DNA from: an uncultured Bacteroidota bacterium
GTDB taxonomy: Bacteria > Bacteroidota > Bacteroidia > Chitinophagales > Chitinophagaceae
Length of the DNA: 64,000 nt
NCBI GenBank assembly: GCA_903905065.1
Contig: CAIVEW010000040.1
Coordinates: 21,626-85,625, forward strand
Direction of reading: 5' to 3'
Part shown: positions 33,127 through 42,788 of the stretch, one piece after another
Layout: the number at the start of each line of letters is the position of its first letter
How positions within the stretch are numbered: the first letter of the stretch is position 1
Notes under the pieces: model-generated
What the model saw: only the letters and a program-made list of their open reading frames with translations
What the model was told of the DNA's origin: nothing
Databases searched by the model: none
Position numbers and translations under genes: made by a program

Positions 33127-34935
33127 ATGAAGCTTTCAGACTTTGTTATTTCCTTTATTGCAAAACAAAATGTAAAACATATTTTCCTGCTGCCGGGTGG
33201 TGGTAATATGCATCTTATCGATTCTGTGGGTACCACGCCTGGGGTGGAGTCGGTATGTTGTTTGCATGAACAGGCCGTAGCAATTGCCGCAGATGGCTAT
33301 GCCCAGGCGTCTGGAAATTTAGGGGTGGCTTTGGTTACAACCGGCCCTGGCGGTACCAATACGGTAACGGGGGTCTCGGGCGCATGGATCGAGTCCGTGC
33401 CGCTTTTTGTGATCTCGGGCCAGGTGAAAATACCTGATCTGAAACCAGACCCTAAAATGAGGATGCTGGGCTTCCAGGAGATCAATATTGTGGCTATCGT
33501 TGGCTCTATTACCAAGTATGCAGTCACCATTACCGATCCAACATCAATTCGCTATCATCTCGAAAAAGCAGTATTTCTTGCCAAATCCGGCAGGCCGGGG
33601 CCGGTATGGATAGACATTCCGTTGGACATCCAGGCTGCAAACATCGATGAAACAAAATTAACTGGATTTGACCCCGCCGCAGAAGGATTAACGCCAGTAG
33701 TTGACAAAGCGGATATTAAAGAAAAGGTACGCGAGACGCTGCAAATTCTGGCTAAGTCGGAGCGGCCTGTTTTACTGGCTGGCAATGGTATCAGGATATC
33801 CAAAAGCGTTGCACTCTTCAAAGAGATCATAGCAAAGTTGCAACTACCGGTGCTGACGACGTGGAAAGCCTGCGATCTGTTGACCGAAGACGATCCGCAG
33901 TTTTATGGGCGTCCCGGTACGGTAGCGCAAAGAGGTGCGAACTTCATCCAGCAAAATTCGGACTGCATCATTTCGTTAGGTTGCCGGTTAGATTTCGGGC
34001 AGATAGGGTATGCGCAGGAAGCCTTTGCACGGGAAGCTAAGAAGATCATTGTAGATATTGATGGCCTGGAGTTTATTAAGTTCAGGTTTGGCATCGACGT
34101 AAAGGTTGTAGCCAATGTTGCGGACTTTCTCGATGAATTCAATGCGCAATTAAGCGCTTTCCAGGCTCCGGACTGGAACAAATGGGGCGAGCGGTGCCTC
34201 GCCTGGAAAACACGTTACCCCGTAGTGCTGCCTGAGTATCGCGAAAAGAAAGATTATGTAAGCACCTACGTTCTGGTAGATGAAATTTCAAAACAATTGC
34301 CTCCTGATTGTGTAGTAGTACCCTGCAGTTCCGGCTCAGGCGCCGATATTACCTCACAGAGTTTTCGCGTTAAGAAAGGGCAGCGGGTACTGAATAGCCC
34401 CGGACTCGGATCTATGGGTTATGGTGTGCCGCAAACTATTGGCGCCTGCATTGCCAGTGGGAATAAACAAACTGTGTGCCTCAACGGCGACGGCGGTTTC
34501 CAACTGAACATACAGGAACTGGAAACGATTCACCGACTCCAGCTCCCGATAAAATTCTTCTATCTCAATAACCAGGGCTATCTGTCTATTAAGAATACGC
34601 AGATCAATTACTTCAACAGCAGGCTGGTGGCGACAGACGCCTCGAGCGGCCTCACCTTACCTGACATACAGAAAATAGCATACGCTTATGGCATTTCGTG
34701 CAACCGGATCGAGACCCATGACGGTTTACAAAAAGGGGTAGCAGAAGCCTTGGCGAGTGATGGTCCATTTATTTGCGAAGTGATGATAGACCCAAGTGAA
34801 CAGGTGGCACCAAAAGTGAAGAGTATGCTCGGTGCAAATGGTAAGATGATTTCCAAGCCTCTCGAAGACCTCGCGCCATTCCTGGACAGAGCTGAGTTCT
34901 TAGAAAACATGATCGTAAAACCGCTTGAAGAATAA
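33127..34935 (+). CDS. ThDP-dependent enzyme, acetolactate-synthase family
   Basis: 602 residues with the full TPP-enzyme layout. The PYR domain contains the catalytic Glu in LHEQAVAIAADGYA (about 47) and TTGPGGTNTVTG. A central Rossmann domain follows, and the PP domain has the Mg/ThDP motif LNGDGGFQLNIQELET ending in LNNQGYL. It belongs to the ALS/glyoxylate carboligase group. No small regulatory subunit (IlvN) or valine pathway gene is nearby, so a biosynthetic acetolactate role is unlikely. In sugar clusters such enzymes transfer a two-carbon or acetyl unit to a keto-sugar (as YerE does for yersiniose); that role is inference. Confidence 0.85.
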   Translation: MKLSDFVISFIAKQNVKHIFLLPGGGNMHLIDSVGTTPGVESVCCLHEQAVAIAADGYAQASGNLGVALVTTGPGGTNTVTGVSGAWIESVPLFVISGQVKIPDLKPDPKMRMLGFQEINIVAIVGSITKYAVTITDPTSIRYHLEKAVFLAKSGRPGPVWIDIPLDIQAANIDETKLTGFDPAAEGLTPVVDKADIKEKVRETLQILAKSERPVLLAGNGIRISKSVALFKEIIAKLQLPVLTTWKACDLLTEDDPQFYGRPGTVAQRGANFIQQNSDCIISLGCRLDFGQIGYAQEAFAREAKKIIVDIDGLEFIKFRFGIDVKVVANVADFLDEFNAQLSAFQAPDWNKWGERCLAWKTRYPVVLPEYREKKDYVSTYVLVDEISKQLPPDCVVVPCSSGSGADITSQSFRVKKGQRVLNSPGLGSMGYGVPQTIGACIASGNKQTVCLNGDGGFQLNIQELETIHRLQLPIKFFYLNNQGYLSIKNTQINYFNSRLVATDASSGLTLPDIQKIAYAYGISCNRIETHDGLQKGVAEALASDGPFICEVMIDPSEQVAPKVKSMLGANGKMISKPLEDLAPFLDRAEFLENMIVKPLEE

Positions 34936-35021
34936 ATGTGATACAAAAGGTTTTTAATTAACAACGCATCCCGGTGTGCTCAATATTCAAATAGTCCTTT
35001 TTAAACTCGCAATCTGCCATT

Positions 35022-36221
35022 ATGCAAACTGAATTAAATAATCTCCTTTACGAAGAAGTTTTATCAGCAAAAAAGCGTGCAGCTGAAGCCTTTGACAAAT
35101 TAGCCGGCGGCGAAAATAAAAAGATAGTTCTCTTCGGGTCTGGTGAATTAGGACGGCGAACTAATAAAGGTTTAAATGAACTCGGGGTTGAAGTTGCCTG
35201 TTACGCGGATAATAATAAGAAACTATGGGGTTCTGAGATTAACGGGGTAAAGGTTTTATCACCTGAAGAGGCCGCAAATATGTATCCTGAAGCAGTTTTT
35301 GTTTTGACCATATGGAGCGCGAATATAGGCCATCCGATACAGGAGGTTCAAGCACAATTAAGTGCATTTGGAAAAATCAGAGTTGTTTCTTTCATTTATC
35401 TTTATTGGAAGTACCCTGAAACATTTCTCCCATATTGGAGATGTGATCTCCCTTTTAAAACAATAGAACAATTTGAACTTGTATCATCAGCTTTCTCGTT
35501 ATGGTCTGATGAAGCCTCACAACGGGAATATTTAGCACAGATCATCTGGAGACTTACTGGTGATTCTTCAAAACTGGCTAACCCTGTGGCGTTTGATCAA
35601 TACTTTCCAGATGATATATTTGAAGTGAATAATGATGAAGTATTTGCGGATATTGGAGCTTTTGACGGAGATACATTGAAAGTGTTCTTAGAAAAAACTG
35701 CCGGCAATTTTAAACATTATTATGCTTACGAGCCCGACCCATTTGGTTATTTGAAACTAAATGAGTTTTTGTCTACACTATCTTCAGATTTGAGTGACAA
35801 AATTACTGCAGAGCCCATAGGAATAGGTAGCCACAAAGAGACAATAATGATCGAAACACCTGGTTCGTATTTTAAAATTTTGTTTCCGGAAGAGGCGGCA
35901 GAACACGCTTCAAAAAATCCAACCGGTTTTGCCCCTGTAATGTCTAGGTCAATAGATGAATTGGCCTTTGGCGACATACCGACTTATATTAAGATGGATG
36001 TGGAGGGGTTTGAGCCGCACATTATTTTTGGGGCTCAAAATTTCATTAAACAACACAAACCTATAATAGCGATTGCTATTTATCATACATTTGACCATTT
36101 GTGGAGACTGCCCTTAGCCGTTAACGCCTTATCAAAAGATTATGATTTTTATCTAAGACCACATTGCCGCGCAGGATGGGAATTAATATGTTATGCGGTA
36201 CCCAAAAATAGGTTAAAGTAA
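35022..36221 (+). CDS. FkbM methyltransferase with N-terminal Rossmann domain
   Basis: 399 residues. The N-terminus (~1-115, IVLFGSGELGRRTNKGLNEL, VACYADNNKKLWGSEINGV) is a small Rossmann-like domain as in sugar acyl/aminotransferases. From ~210 a Methyltransf_21/FkbM domain runs: FADIGAFDGDTLKVF, YYAYEPDPFGYLKL, TYIKMDVEGFEPHII. Likely SAM-dependent O-methylation of a sugar. More AT-rich than its neighbours. Preceded by 86 bases and followed by 18 bases before the glycosyltransferase. Confidence 0.85.
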   Translation: MQTELNNLLYEEVLSAKKRAAEAFDKLAGGENKKIVLFGSGELGRRTNKGLNELGVEVACYADNNKKLWGSEINGVKVLSPEEAANMYPEAVFVLTIWSANIGHPIQEVQAQLSAFGKIRVVSFIYLYWKYPETFLPYWRCDLPFKTIEQFELVSSAFSLWSDEASQREYLAQIIWRLTGDSSKLANPVAFDQYFPDDIFEVNNDEVFADIGAFDGDTLKVFLEKTAGNFKHYYAYEPDPFGYLKLNEFLSTLSSDLSDKITAEPIGIGSHKETIMIETPGSYFKILFPEEAAEHASKNPTGFAPVMSRSIDELAFGDIPTYIKMDVEGFEPHIIFGAQNFIKQHKPIIAIAIYHTFDHLWRLPLAVNALSKDYDFYLRPHCRAGWELICYAVPKNRLK

Positions 36222-36239
36222 AAATAAACTGCTTAGGAT

Positions 36240-37190
36240 ATGAGTACAGTCAAGAAAAAAATTTCAATTTTCACACCCTGTTATAATGAGGAGGAGAATG
36301 TTGAACTTTTGGTATCGGCCGTAGCAGAGCAGTTTAAGAAATTGCCGCAGTATGACTATGAGCATGTCTTTATTGATAATCACTCCTCTGATCATACCGT
36401 GAATATTCTACGGAAGATAATTGAAACAGACAAGCACGTAAAGGTTATTGTAAATGCCAGGAACTTTGGACATATACGGTCCCCATTCCATGGTTTTATT
36501 CAATGCAAGGGTGATGCAGTTATTACGCTGGTGGCTGATTTTCAAGATCCCCCGGAAATGATACCGAAATTTCTGGCGAAATGGGAAGAAGGCTACCGGA
36601 TAGTGGTTGCAGTAAAAAAACAGAGTAAGGAGAATCCGCTGATGTTTGCGATTAGGGGTTTTTATTACAACATGCTCGCCAAGATGTCTGACAGTGGAGA
36701 AAAGCCGGTTAAAAACTTTACTGGGTTTGGTCTTTATGACCAGAAATTTATTTCTGTTATCAGAACCCTGGACGACCCATACCCTTATTTTCGGGGCATG
36801 ATCACAGAATTGGGTTTTGATCGCTATGAAATGGAATATGAGCAGCCAAAAAGGTTCAGAGGAAAGACAAAAAATAATTTTTTCACCTTGTACGATATGG
36901 CCATGCTTGGTTTTACCAATCATTCCAAATTGCCATTAAGGCTGTCGGCATTTATAGGTTTTTTTACGGCTATCATAAGTTTTCTCACCGCTCTGGTGTA
37001 CTTTATATACAAGCTTATTGACTGGCAAAATTTCCAGGTGGGTATAGCGCCTATGGTAATAGGTATCTTTTTCTTTTCATCAGTTCAGTTGTTTTTTATC
37101 GGGGTGATCGGGGAGTACATAGGTGCAATACAAACCCAAATCAAGAAAAGGCCGTTGGTAATAGAAGACGAACGAATAAATTTTGATTAG
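36240..37190 (+). CDS. Family 2 glycosyltransferase (GtrB/DPM1-like, polyprenyl-phosphate)
   Basis: 316 residues. GT2 core: SIFTPCYNEEENVELLV, VFIDNHSSDHTV, a LVADFQDPPEMI acidic motif (DxD counterpart) and a FRGKTKNNFFTLYD loop. Two C-terminal hydrophobic spans (LSAFIGFFTAIISFLTALVY, IAPMVIGIFFFSSVQLFFIG) match GtrB/DPM1-type enzymes. Role: loading a sugar from a nucleotide donor onto undecaprenyl phosphate at the inner membrane. It precedes a GtrA homologue by 62 bases. Confidence 0.88.
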   Translation: MSTVKKKISIFTPCYNEEENVELLVSAVAEQFKKLPQYDYEHVFIDNHSSDHTVNILRKIIETDKHVKVIVNARNFGHIRSPFHGFIQCKGDAVITLVADFQDPPEMIPKFLAKWEEGYRIVVAVKKQSKENPLMFAIRGFYYNMLAKMSDSGEKPVKNFTGFGLYDQKFISVIRTLDDPYPYFRGMITELGFDRYEMEYEQPKRFRGKTKNNFFTLYDMAMLGFTNHSKLPLRLSAFIGFFTAIISFLTALVYFIYKLIDWQNFQVGIAPMVIGIFFFSSVQLFFIGVIGEYIGAIQTQIKKRPLVIEDERINFD

Positions 37191-37252
37191 CCGTTCTGAA
37201 AAAGTCGTACCAGGTTTGAATTTGCGCTGTGGGAAATTGAAATGGAATAAAC

Positions 37253-37672
37253 ATGATTCGGCATATAAAAACGGTATTTAATTACTCATTCATCAGGTTC
37301 CTGTTTGTAGCAGGTATCAACACTTGCTTTGGATATGGGATGTTTGCAGTAGTCGTTTTTTTCTTAAAAAATGTTTACTTATCTGTAGTGGTTTCCACCG
37401 TTATTTCCGTGCTTTTTAATTTCAAAACGTATGGGGCATTGGTTTTTAAATCAAAAGACAATTCGAAAATATTTCGGTTTGTAGGCGTGTATTTGTGTAC
37501 AATGACTATTCAGATGAGTTTACTGAAACTGCTGGCTCTTGCGGGCATTCTCAATCCTTATATTGCAGGCGGCGTGATCTTGCTTCCCGTTTCATTGCTT
37601 TCGTTTTTCCTTATGAGGAAGTTCGTGTTTAACTACGCTGCAGTTCAAAACGATAAAGCGAAGGAGAGGTAG
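37253..37672 (+). CDS. GtrA family membrane protein (candidate flippase)
   Basis: 139 residues with four spans and the GtrA pattern: RFLFVAGINTCFGYGMFAVV, NFKTYGALVFKSKDN, VGVYLCTMTIQMSLLKLL, ending in FLMRKFVFNYA. GtrA proteins are thought to move undecaprenyl-phosphate-linked sugar across the inner membrane. With the GtrB-like gene before it and the multi-spanning protein at the head of the cluster it completes a three-part modification scheme. Confidence 0.85.
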   Translation: MIRHIKTVFNYSFIRFLFVAGINTCFGYGMFAVVVFFLKNVYLSVVVSTVISVLFNFKTYGALVFKSKDNSKIFRFVGVYLCTMTIQMSLLKLLALAGILNPYIAGGVILLPVSLLSFFLMRKFVFNYAAVQNDKAKER

Positions 37673-37686
37673 TATTATTGACGAAG

Positions 37687-37717
37687 AAACCCGAAAAGCA
37701 AATATCTTTTCGGGTTT
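37687..37717. terminator. Strong hairpin between convergent genes
   Basis: AAACCCGAAAAG (37687-37698) pairs perfectly with CTTTTCGGGTTT (37706-37717) across a 7-base loop. It ends the sugar cluster; the stem's A/T-rich outer edges would let it act on the convergent NHL gene as well. Confidence 0.85.
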
Positions 37718-37738
37718 GAATATTGTCTTGCGCAGTCA

Positions 37739-39316
37739 CTACCGGCGATAGAGCGTGAACTTTATTGCTTCATTTACATACTCATTTCTTAACCTGATAA
37801 TGTAAAGGCCATTCGCAACGCTATTGTTCAGCGTAACCTTGCTACTAACGAAACCGTTGCTTATCAGCAATCCATCAGCATATACACACCTTCCTGTAAT
37901 ATCCAAGATCTCGATCGTTACATTTCCGGAATAAGCCGTTCCCTGCAGGTCGCCACTTATGGTAATTTCACCTTCGTTGGGGTTTGGAACAACAGTCAAA
38001 GATCCACCATTGCGCACATTTTGAAATCCTTCGCTTGAGTGAACAGTAACAACGTAAGTCGATGTGCCGCACATATTTGTATAAGTGATCGTGTCTATCC
38101 CTACAGCTACTCCAGTGACTACTCCTGTTGTGGAATCAACGGTAGCAATTGATGGAGAACTGCTGCTCCAGGTACCACCATCTATGGCGATGCTCAAATT
38201 GATGGACCAACCGGTTCCTACTGTAATAGGACCGATGATCGCCGGCATACCTGTGAAATAGGTAACCTTGCGAATTACATTATTGTTCTGATCGCAAAAA
38301 TAAAAATTGCCGCAAATATCGAAGGTGTTTCCGGATGGAATGTTTAATTCAGCCGCGGTTGCCGGTGCGCCGTCCCCCGAATATCCTGCTGTACCGTTAC
38401 CCATAACTGTAGATATTATGCCAGCGCTGTTCACTTGCCTTATGCGATTGTTATAACTATCGCATATCCAAAGATTGCCCGCGTTGTCGACTGCTGTTGT
38501 GGAAGGGAATATGCCGGTTGCTGTTGCGGCTACTCCGTCTACAGTGTATGCCGACGAACCATTTCCGGCAACCGTTGTGATTACGCCACCCGATATTTTT
38601 CGTATGCGATAGTTCGTCTGGTCAACTGCGTAAAGGTTGTCGGCTTTATCAAAGTTTAGCGTTATTATGCCGTCCATCGTGGCCGCTGTGGCCGGGCCAC
38701 CGTCCCCGCTAAAACCTATTGATCCTGTACCTGCTACTGTCGTGATTATTCCCGAAGAGTTGACCATTCGCACCCTTGCGTTATATACATCTGCAATGTA
38801 CATATTTCCCGTGCTATCAAAAGCTACGCCGGTCGGGTAGTTTAGCATTGCCGCCGTAGCGGCATAATTGTCCCCACCGTATCCGGCCACATTGTTGCCC
38901 GCAACGGTTGTAATAACGCCCAAGTGATCTATTTTTCTGATAACATTGTTATTCGCATCGGCAAAAAACAGGTTGCCGTTTTTGTCAAAAGCCAGGTTGT
39001 TAGGGCTGTGCAATTTGGCCGCCGTGGCTGCCGCTCCATCACCACTATATCCTGCAGTGCCGTTGCCCGCTATAGTGGTAATAATACCGGAAGGATCTAT
39101 TTTCCTGATTACGTTATTTCCATAGTCAGAGAAAAAGATGTTGCCATGGACATCAACCCGAGCTCCTAGAGGTATATTCAATTTCGCGGCAGTGGCTGGC
39201 CCGTTGTCTCCACTATATCCTGAGCCGGGCCCCAAACCGGCAATCGTAGTAATGATTTGGGAGAAGGTAGTACCGCAGCACAAAGTAAATGCTGCAAGAA
39301 AAATGGCTTTTTTCAT
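37739..39316 (-). CDS. Secreted NHL-repeat protein with type A T9SS tail
   Basis: 525 residues. Signal peptide MKKAIFLAAFTLCCGTTFSQ, then about six NHL beta-propeller repeats of ~56 residues, each containing a GIITTIAGNGTAGYSGDG-like blade, the linker AATAAKLN/H and DxxGNLFFADxxNNVIRKI. One Ig/Big-like domain follows, then a T9SS type A sorting domain (VVPNPNEGEITI, ITGRCVYADGLL, NGLYIIRL). It is exported through the outer membrane. The same blade motif occurs in the protein at 53626, so the two are paralogues. Likely an extracellular binding or adhesion protein. Confidence 0.92.
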   Translation of the reverse strand: MKKAIFLAAFTLCCGTTFSQIITTIAGLGPGSGYSGDNGPATAAKLNIPLGARVDVHGNIFFSDYGNNVIRKIDPSGIITTIAGNGTAGYSGDGAAATAAKLHSPNNLAFDKNGNLFFADANNNVIRKIDHLGVITTVAGNNVAGYGGDNYAATAAMLNYPTGVAFDSTGNMYIADVYNARVRMVNSSGIITTVAGTGSIGFSGDGGPATAATMDGIITLNFDKADNLYAVDQTNYRIRKISGGVITTVAGNGSSAYTVDGVAATATGIFPSTTAVDNAGNLWICDSYNNRIRQVNSAGIISTVMGNGTAGYSGDGAPATAAELNIPSGNTFDICGNFYFCDQNNNVIRKVTYFTGMPAIIGPITVGTGWSINLSIAIDGGTWSSSSPSIATVDSTTGVVTGVAVGIDTITYTNMCGTSTYVVTVHSSEGFQNVRNGGSLTVVPNPNEGEITISGDLQGTAYSGNVTIEILDITGRCVYADGLLISNGFVSSKVTLNNSVANGLYIIRLRNEYVNEAIKFTLYRR

Positions 39317-39490
39317 GATCGTATAGTTTGGGGTTTGAATTACAAAGTTGCTATTTTTATTCTAATATAAAGTATTTCGTAAAAATAATAATGCATAAAT
39401 AATTTTAGCCGACTTTGTAATATATTTTGGTCCCAGGGCCGTTAGATCAGTCTTGCTCTTTTCAACATTAGGTTGGCTAAGTGCTTCGTG

Positions 39491-40705
39491 TCATAGTACC
39501 ACTGCCCGTTTGGTAAAGCGACCTTTAACTTTTCTAAGGAAAGCGTACACGTCCAATTTCCTGATGTATTTATTACAAGGCTCTTCAATAAATTTGAAAA
39601 CAATAATAGATACGATAGTTGTAATCAGGAATATGATTAACGTACTGTGTGTGATTTTAGCAACCACAAGATTGATGATTGCTACGTGTATCAGGTAAAA
39701 TGAATAGGAGCTTTTCCCAAGAAGAACGAAAATCTTACTTTTTAATATCCTGCTGATATAGGTTGTTTCGGTGATCAAACCGAGAAATAGAATAGCAATA
39801 CCGATTGGCAAAACAAAATTATTTATTGCTATTCCACCCAGGGTTTCGCTAGAGAAATCTTTATCACCTTTTATCAACGCCATTATCGAAATACAAATTG
39901 CGATATACAGTGTACCAATGAGTGTCTTATAATTGAATTTTGACACTCTATCCTCATATTTATTCTTAAAAATCAGTGCTAATTTAATTCCAACAAAAAA
40001 TTCGAAGCATCTACCGAAAAAGGTGAAGTACAATTCGAATCTTAAATTTCCAAAAAAGCCGTAAAAATTGATATTTTTAAAAATAAACCAAAGGAGTAAC
40101 CCTGTGAAAAATATAACCAGCAAGGGAATAATTAATTTTACCTTTTTCGAAAAATAAAAAATAAACGGGGCACAGATGTAAAAACATTCTTCAACCGTCA
40201 AAGACCAGCCCTGACCAGCCCCGGTAAAATGAATACCGTCAAAAAAGCCCCTTAGAAAAGTGATATTAAGTATGTATAAGATGATGTCATGATGTACGGA
40301 AATACCTTGCCCTCCATAGGGAACGATCGGAAAATTCAGCCCAGCAATGTTTAGATGCGAAGAGTGGATAAAGATCATTGCAAAAGTCGCCGTAGTAGCC
40401 AAAAAATATATGGGGTAAATCCGGGCGACCCTATTCTGAATATAATTAACGATCCATTTCTTGTTTTTCAGCTTGATATCATCGTAGTAACGATAGCAGA
40501 TCAGGAACCCACTAAGTACAAAAAAGATGGTTACTCCAACATGAAACTCGCCCACGAAAGAATGGATAAAACTTCCAAACCGCTGTTCGCTAAAAAAAAA
40601 ATTGTAATGATGGAGGAAAACCATGTACGCAGCGATTGCCCTGATGCCAGTTAATTCATTAAAAAAAATCTTTGATTTTTCTCTTCTAACGTCAGACAAT
40701 TCCAT
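39491..40705 (-). CDS. Acyltransferase family 3 (OafA/YrhL-type) membrane protein
   Basis: 404 residues with ten or so spans. The opening ELTGIRAIAAYMVFLHHYNF with the R-x10-H pair is the family signature; HVGVTIFFVLSGFLICYRYY and SYSFYLIHVAIINLVV follow. Family role: O-acetylation (or other acyl transfer) of surface polysaccharide, using acyl donors across the inner membrane. It is distinctly AT-rich relative to the surrounding genes, which hints at horizontal gain. Downstream of the sugar cluster, from which it is separated by the NHL gene. Confidence 0.9.
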   Translation of the reverse strand: MELSDVRREKSKIFFNELTGIRAIAAYMVFLHHYNFFFSEQRFGSFIHSFVGEFHVGVTIFFVLSGFLICYRYYDDIKLKNKKWIVNYIQNRVARIYPIYFLATTATFAMIFIHSSHLNIAGLNFPIVPYGGQGISVHHDIILYILNITFLRGFFDGIHFTGAGQGWSLTVEECFYICAPFIFYFSKKVKLIIPLLVIFFTGLLLWFIFKNINFYGFFGNLRFELYFTFFGRCFEFFVGIKLALIFKNKYEDRVSKFNYKTLIGTLYIAICISIMALIKGDKDFSSETLGGIAINNFVLPIGIAILFLGLITETTYISRILKSKIFVLLGKSSYSFYLIHVAIINLVVAKITHSTLIIFLITTIVSIIVFKFIEEPCNKYIRKLDVYAFLRKVKGRFTKRAVVL

Positions 40706-40999
40706 AAATATAAATTCCGATTGATTTCAGTTGACCGGTCATTTCTCCATCCTTGGTAAACGCGGTGTTATAGCTAAATGACAAAAAAAGGCTGAACTGA
40801 AAAACAAAGCTATTAAATATACGCACATTCACAATTCATTATTCAAAAAAGAATTAATGATGTACATCCTCAAAGCAGTCCTAAATTTTCACATAGAAGG
40901 CCGCAACTACTTATGCCAATACTTCGATTAGTAAGGTTATTTATCCACGAGTAAATTTAGATAGCTCTTTTCGATCATTCGGCCTATTTTTACATCCTT

Positions 41000-41884
41000 A
41001 TGCCCGAACCATTCAAAGCCGGTTTTGTAAACATATTCGGTGCCCCGAATGCAGGTAAGTCAACCTTGCTAAACCTCCTCCTGGGGGAGCGGCTGGTTAT
41101 TACATCGCCCAAGGTACAAACGACCCGCCATCGCATACTAGGTATCCTTACCGAACCCGGCTACCAGATCGTCTTTTCAGATACACCAGGCATCATCGAA
41201 CCGAAATATAAGCTGCACCAAAAAATGATGATGCAGGTGAAAAGCGCGTTGGAGGATGCTGATGTAGCTATACTGATGCATGATATTACCCAGCCCATCG
41301 AAGACTTTGAAACGATCAGTAATTCTCTGAAGCTGAAAGTGCCGGTGATACTACTGCTGAATAAAACAGACAAAATAAAGGACAAGAGCACGATTGAGGC
41401 TGAACTGAATAAGTACAAAGAACGCTATCCAAAGTGGGAGATACTTGCCATTTCGGCGCAGAAGAAAACCAATACAGAGAATATATTGTCGCTGATATTA
41501 AAGGCATTACCCGAGGGCTTTGCTTTCTACCCAGACGACAGTATATCAGACAGGTCAGAACGATTTTTCGTCGCAGAGCTGATACGTGAGCAGATATTTT
41601 CCCTGTATGAAGAAGAAATTCCTTACCACACTGCTGTACTGATACAAGCCTTTGAAGAAAAGACTACGCTCGATGTTATCAAGGCAGACATCATAGTGAG
41701 CCGCGAGACTCAGAAAATGATATTACTGGGCAAGGGCGGCAGTATGATAAAACAGTTGGGCATCAACTCCCGCGGGGCTATTGAAGAATTCCTGCAGAAA
41801 AAGGTCCACCTGGAGCTGTTTGTAAAGGTACGCCCCAAGTGGCGCGACAATGATAACTACCTGAAAGAGTATGGATACAATTGA
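41000..41884 (+). CDS. era: GTPase Era
   Basis: 294 residues. G1 GAPNAGKST (residues 12-20), G2 region TTRHRILGI, G3 DTPG, G4 NKTD, G5 SAQ, then the KH domain (VSRETQKMILLGKGGSMIKQ) that binds the 3' end of 16S rRNA. Essential for 30S maturation; cytosolic/peripheral membrane. The next gene overlaps the last 14 bases. Confidence 0.97.
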   Translation: MPEPFKAGFVNIFGAPNAGKSTLLNLLLGERLVITSPKVQTTRHRILGILTEPGYQIVFSDTPGIIEPKYKLHQKMMMQVKSALEDADVAILMHDITQPIEDFETISNSLKLKVPVILLLNKTDKIKDKSTIEAELNKYKERYPKWEILAISAQKKTNTENILSLILKALPEGFAFYPDDSISDRSERFFVAELIREQIFSLYEEEIPYHTAVLIQAFEEKTTLDVIKADIIVSRETQKMILLGKGGSMIKQLGINSRGAIEEFLQKKVHLELFVKVRPKWRDNDNYLKEYGYN

Positions 41885-42770
41885 CGAGCGCCGTGCCATC
41901 ATACAACCCATAGCCAAAGGCTGGTACAGTCAGCAAGTGGCAGCGCTCGACGTGCTGCGCCTCGATCTCCTGCATCCTATTATCTCTGGCAACAAATGGT
42001 TCAAACTCCGGCTCAACATCAGGCATGCAATTGACGGAGGTTTCAAAACCATTGTAACGTTTGGAGGCGGTTTCTCCAATCATCTTATCGCGACGGCATA
42101 TGCGGCAAAGATGTTCGGCATAAAGTCGATTGGTATAGTACGGGGCCGCTACGATGTACTCACTCCAACGCTCGTGGATTGCAAGAATGCGGGCATGGAA
42201 CTCATCTTTGTATCAAAGGAAGAATACGAGCAAAAGGAAGACACCGTTTGGATACGAAAATTGGCGTCACATTTTGATGAACTGTTCATAATACCTGAAG
42301 GCGGCGCTAACGAATGGGGCAGGGTAGGCGCCGGGCTGATAGACCGCTTCATTGGTCACGACTATACACACATAGCGCTTTCGGTAGGTACCGGCACTAC
42401 CTTGACCGGTTTAAGAAACAAGCTGGATAACAAGCATCAAATGCTTGGCTTTGTGCCAATGAAGCAAGGTGCCTACTTAAAGGAACATATCGCAGAACAC
42501 CTCCACACAGACAAAAACACTAACTGGCAATTATTTGATAACTGGCATTTCGGCGGCTTCGGCACGTGGAACGACGACTTGCTACAGTTCATGAACGCTT
42601 TTTACCGCACCACCAATATCCCGCTCGATATTGTCTATACCTCAAAAATGATGTATGGTATTAAGCAATTGCTTGCCAATGATTTCTTCCCGCCTGATGC
42701 CCGGATATTATGTATCCATACCGGCGGCTTGCGGGGAAATGTTTCTGTGAAGGACAGGTTAATTTATTAA
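41871..42770 (+). CDS. PLP enzyme: D-cysteine desulfhydrase / ACC deaminase family
   Basis: 299 residues of the Trp-synthase-beta (fold-type II) family, with the PLP lysine in ISGNKWFKL, the Asn in GFSNHLIATAY and a phosphate loop SVGTGTTLTG. ACC deaminase and D-cysteine desulfhydrase cannot be separated from this sequence by eye; EGGANEWGRVG is close to the desulfhydrase pattern. It overlaps era by 14 bases, implying translational coupling. Confidence 0.88.
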   Translation: MDTIDERRAIIQPIAKGWYSQQVAALDVLRLDLLHPIISGNKWFKLRLNIRHAIDGGFKTIVTFGGGFSNHLIATAYAAKMFGIKSIGIVRGRYDVLTPTLVDCKNAGMELIFVSKEEYEQKEDTVWIRKLASHFDELFIIPEGGANEWGRVGAGLIDRFIGHDYTHIALSVGTGTTLTGLRNKLDNKHQMLGFVPMKQGAYLKEHIAEHLHTDKNTNWQLFDNWHFGGFGTWNDDLLQFMNAFYRTTNIPLDIVYTSKMMYGIKQLLANDFFPPDARILCIHTGGLRGNVSVKDRLIY

Positions 42771-42788
42771 ATAGTATTTTGCATTTCT

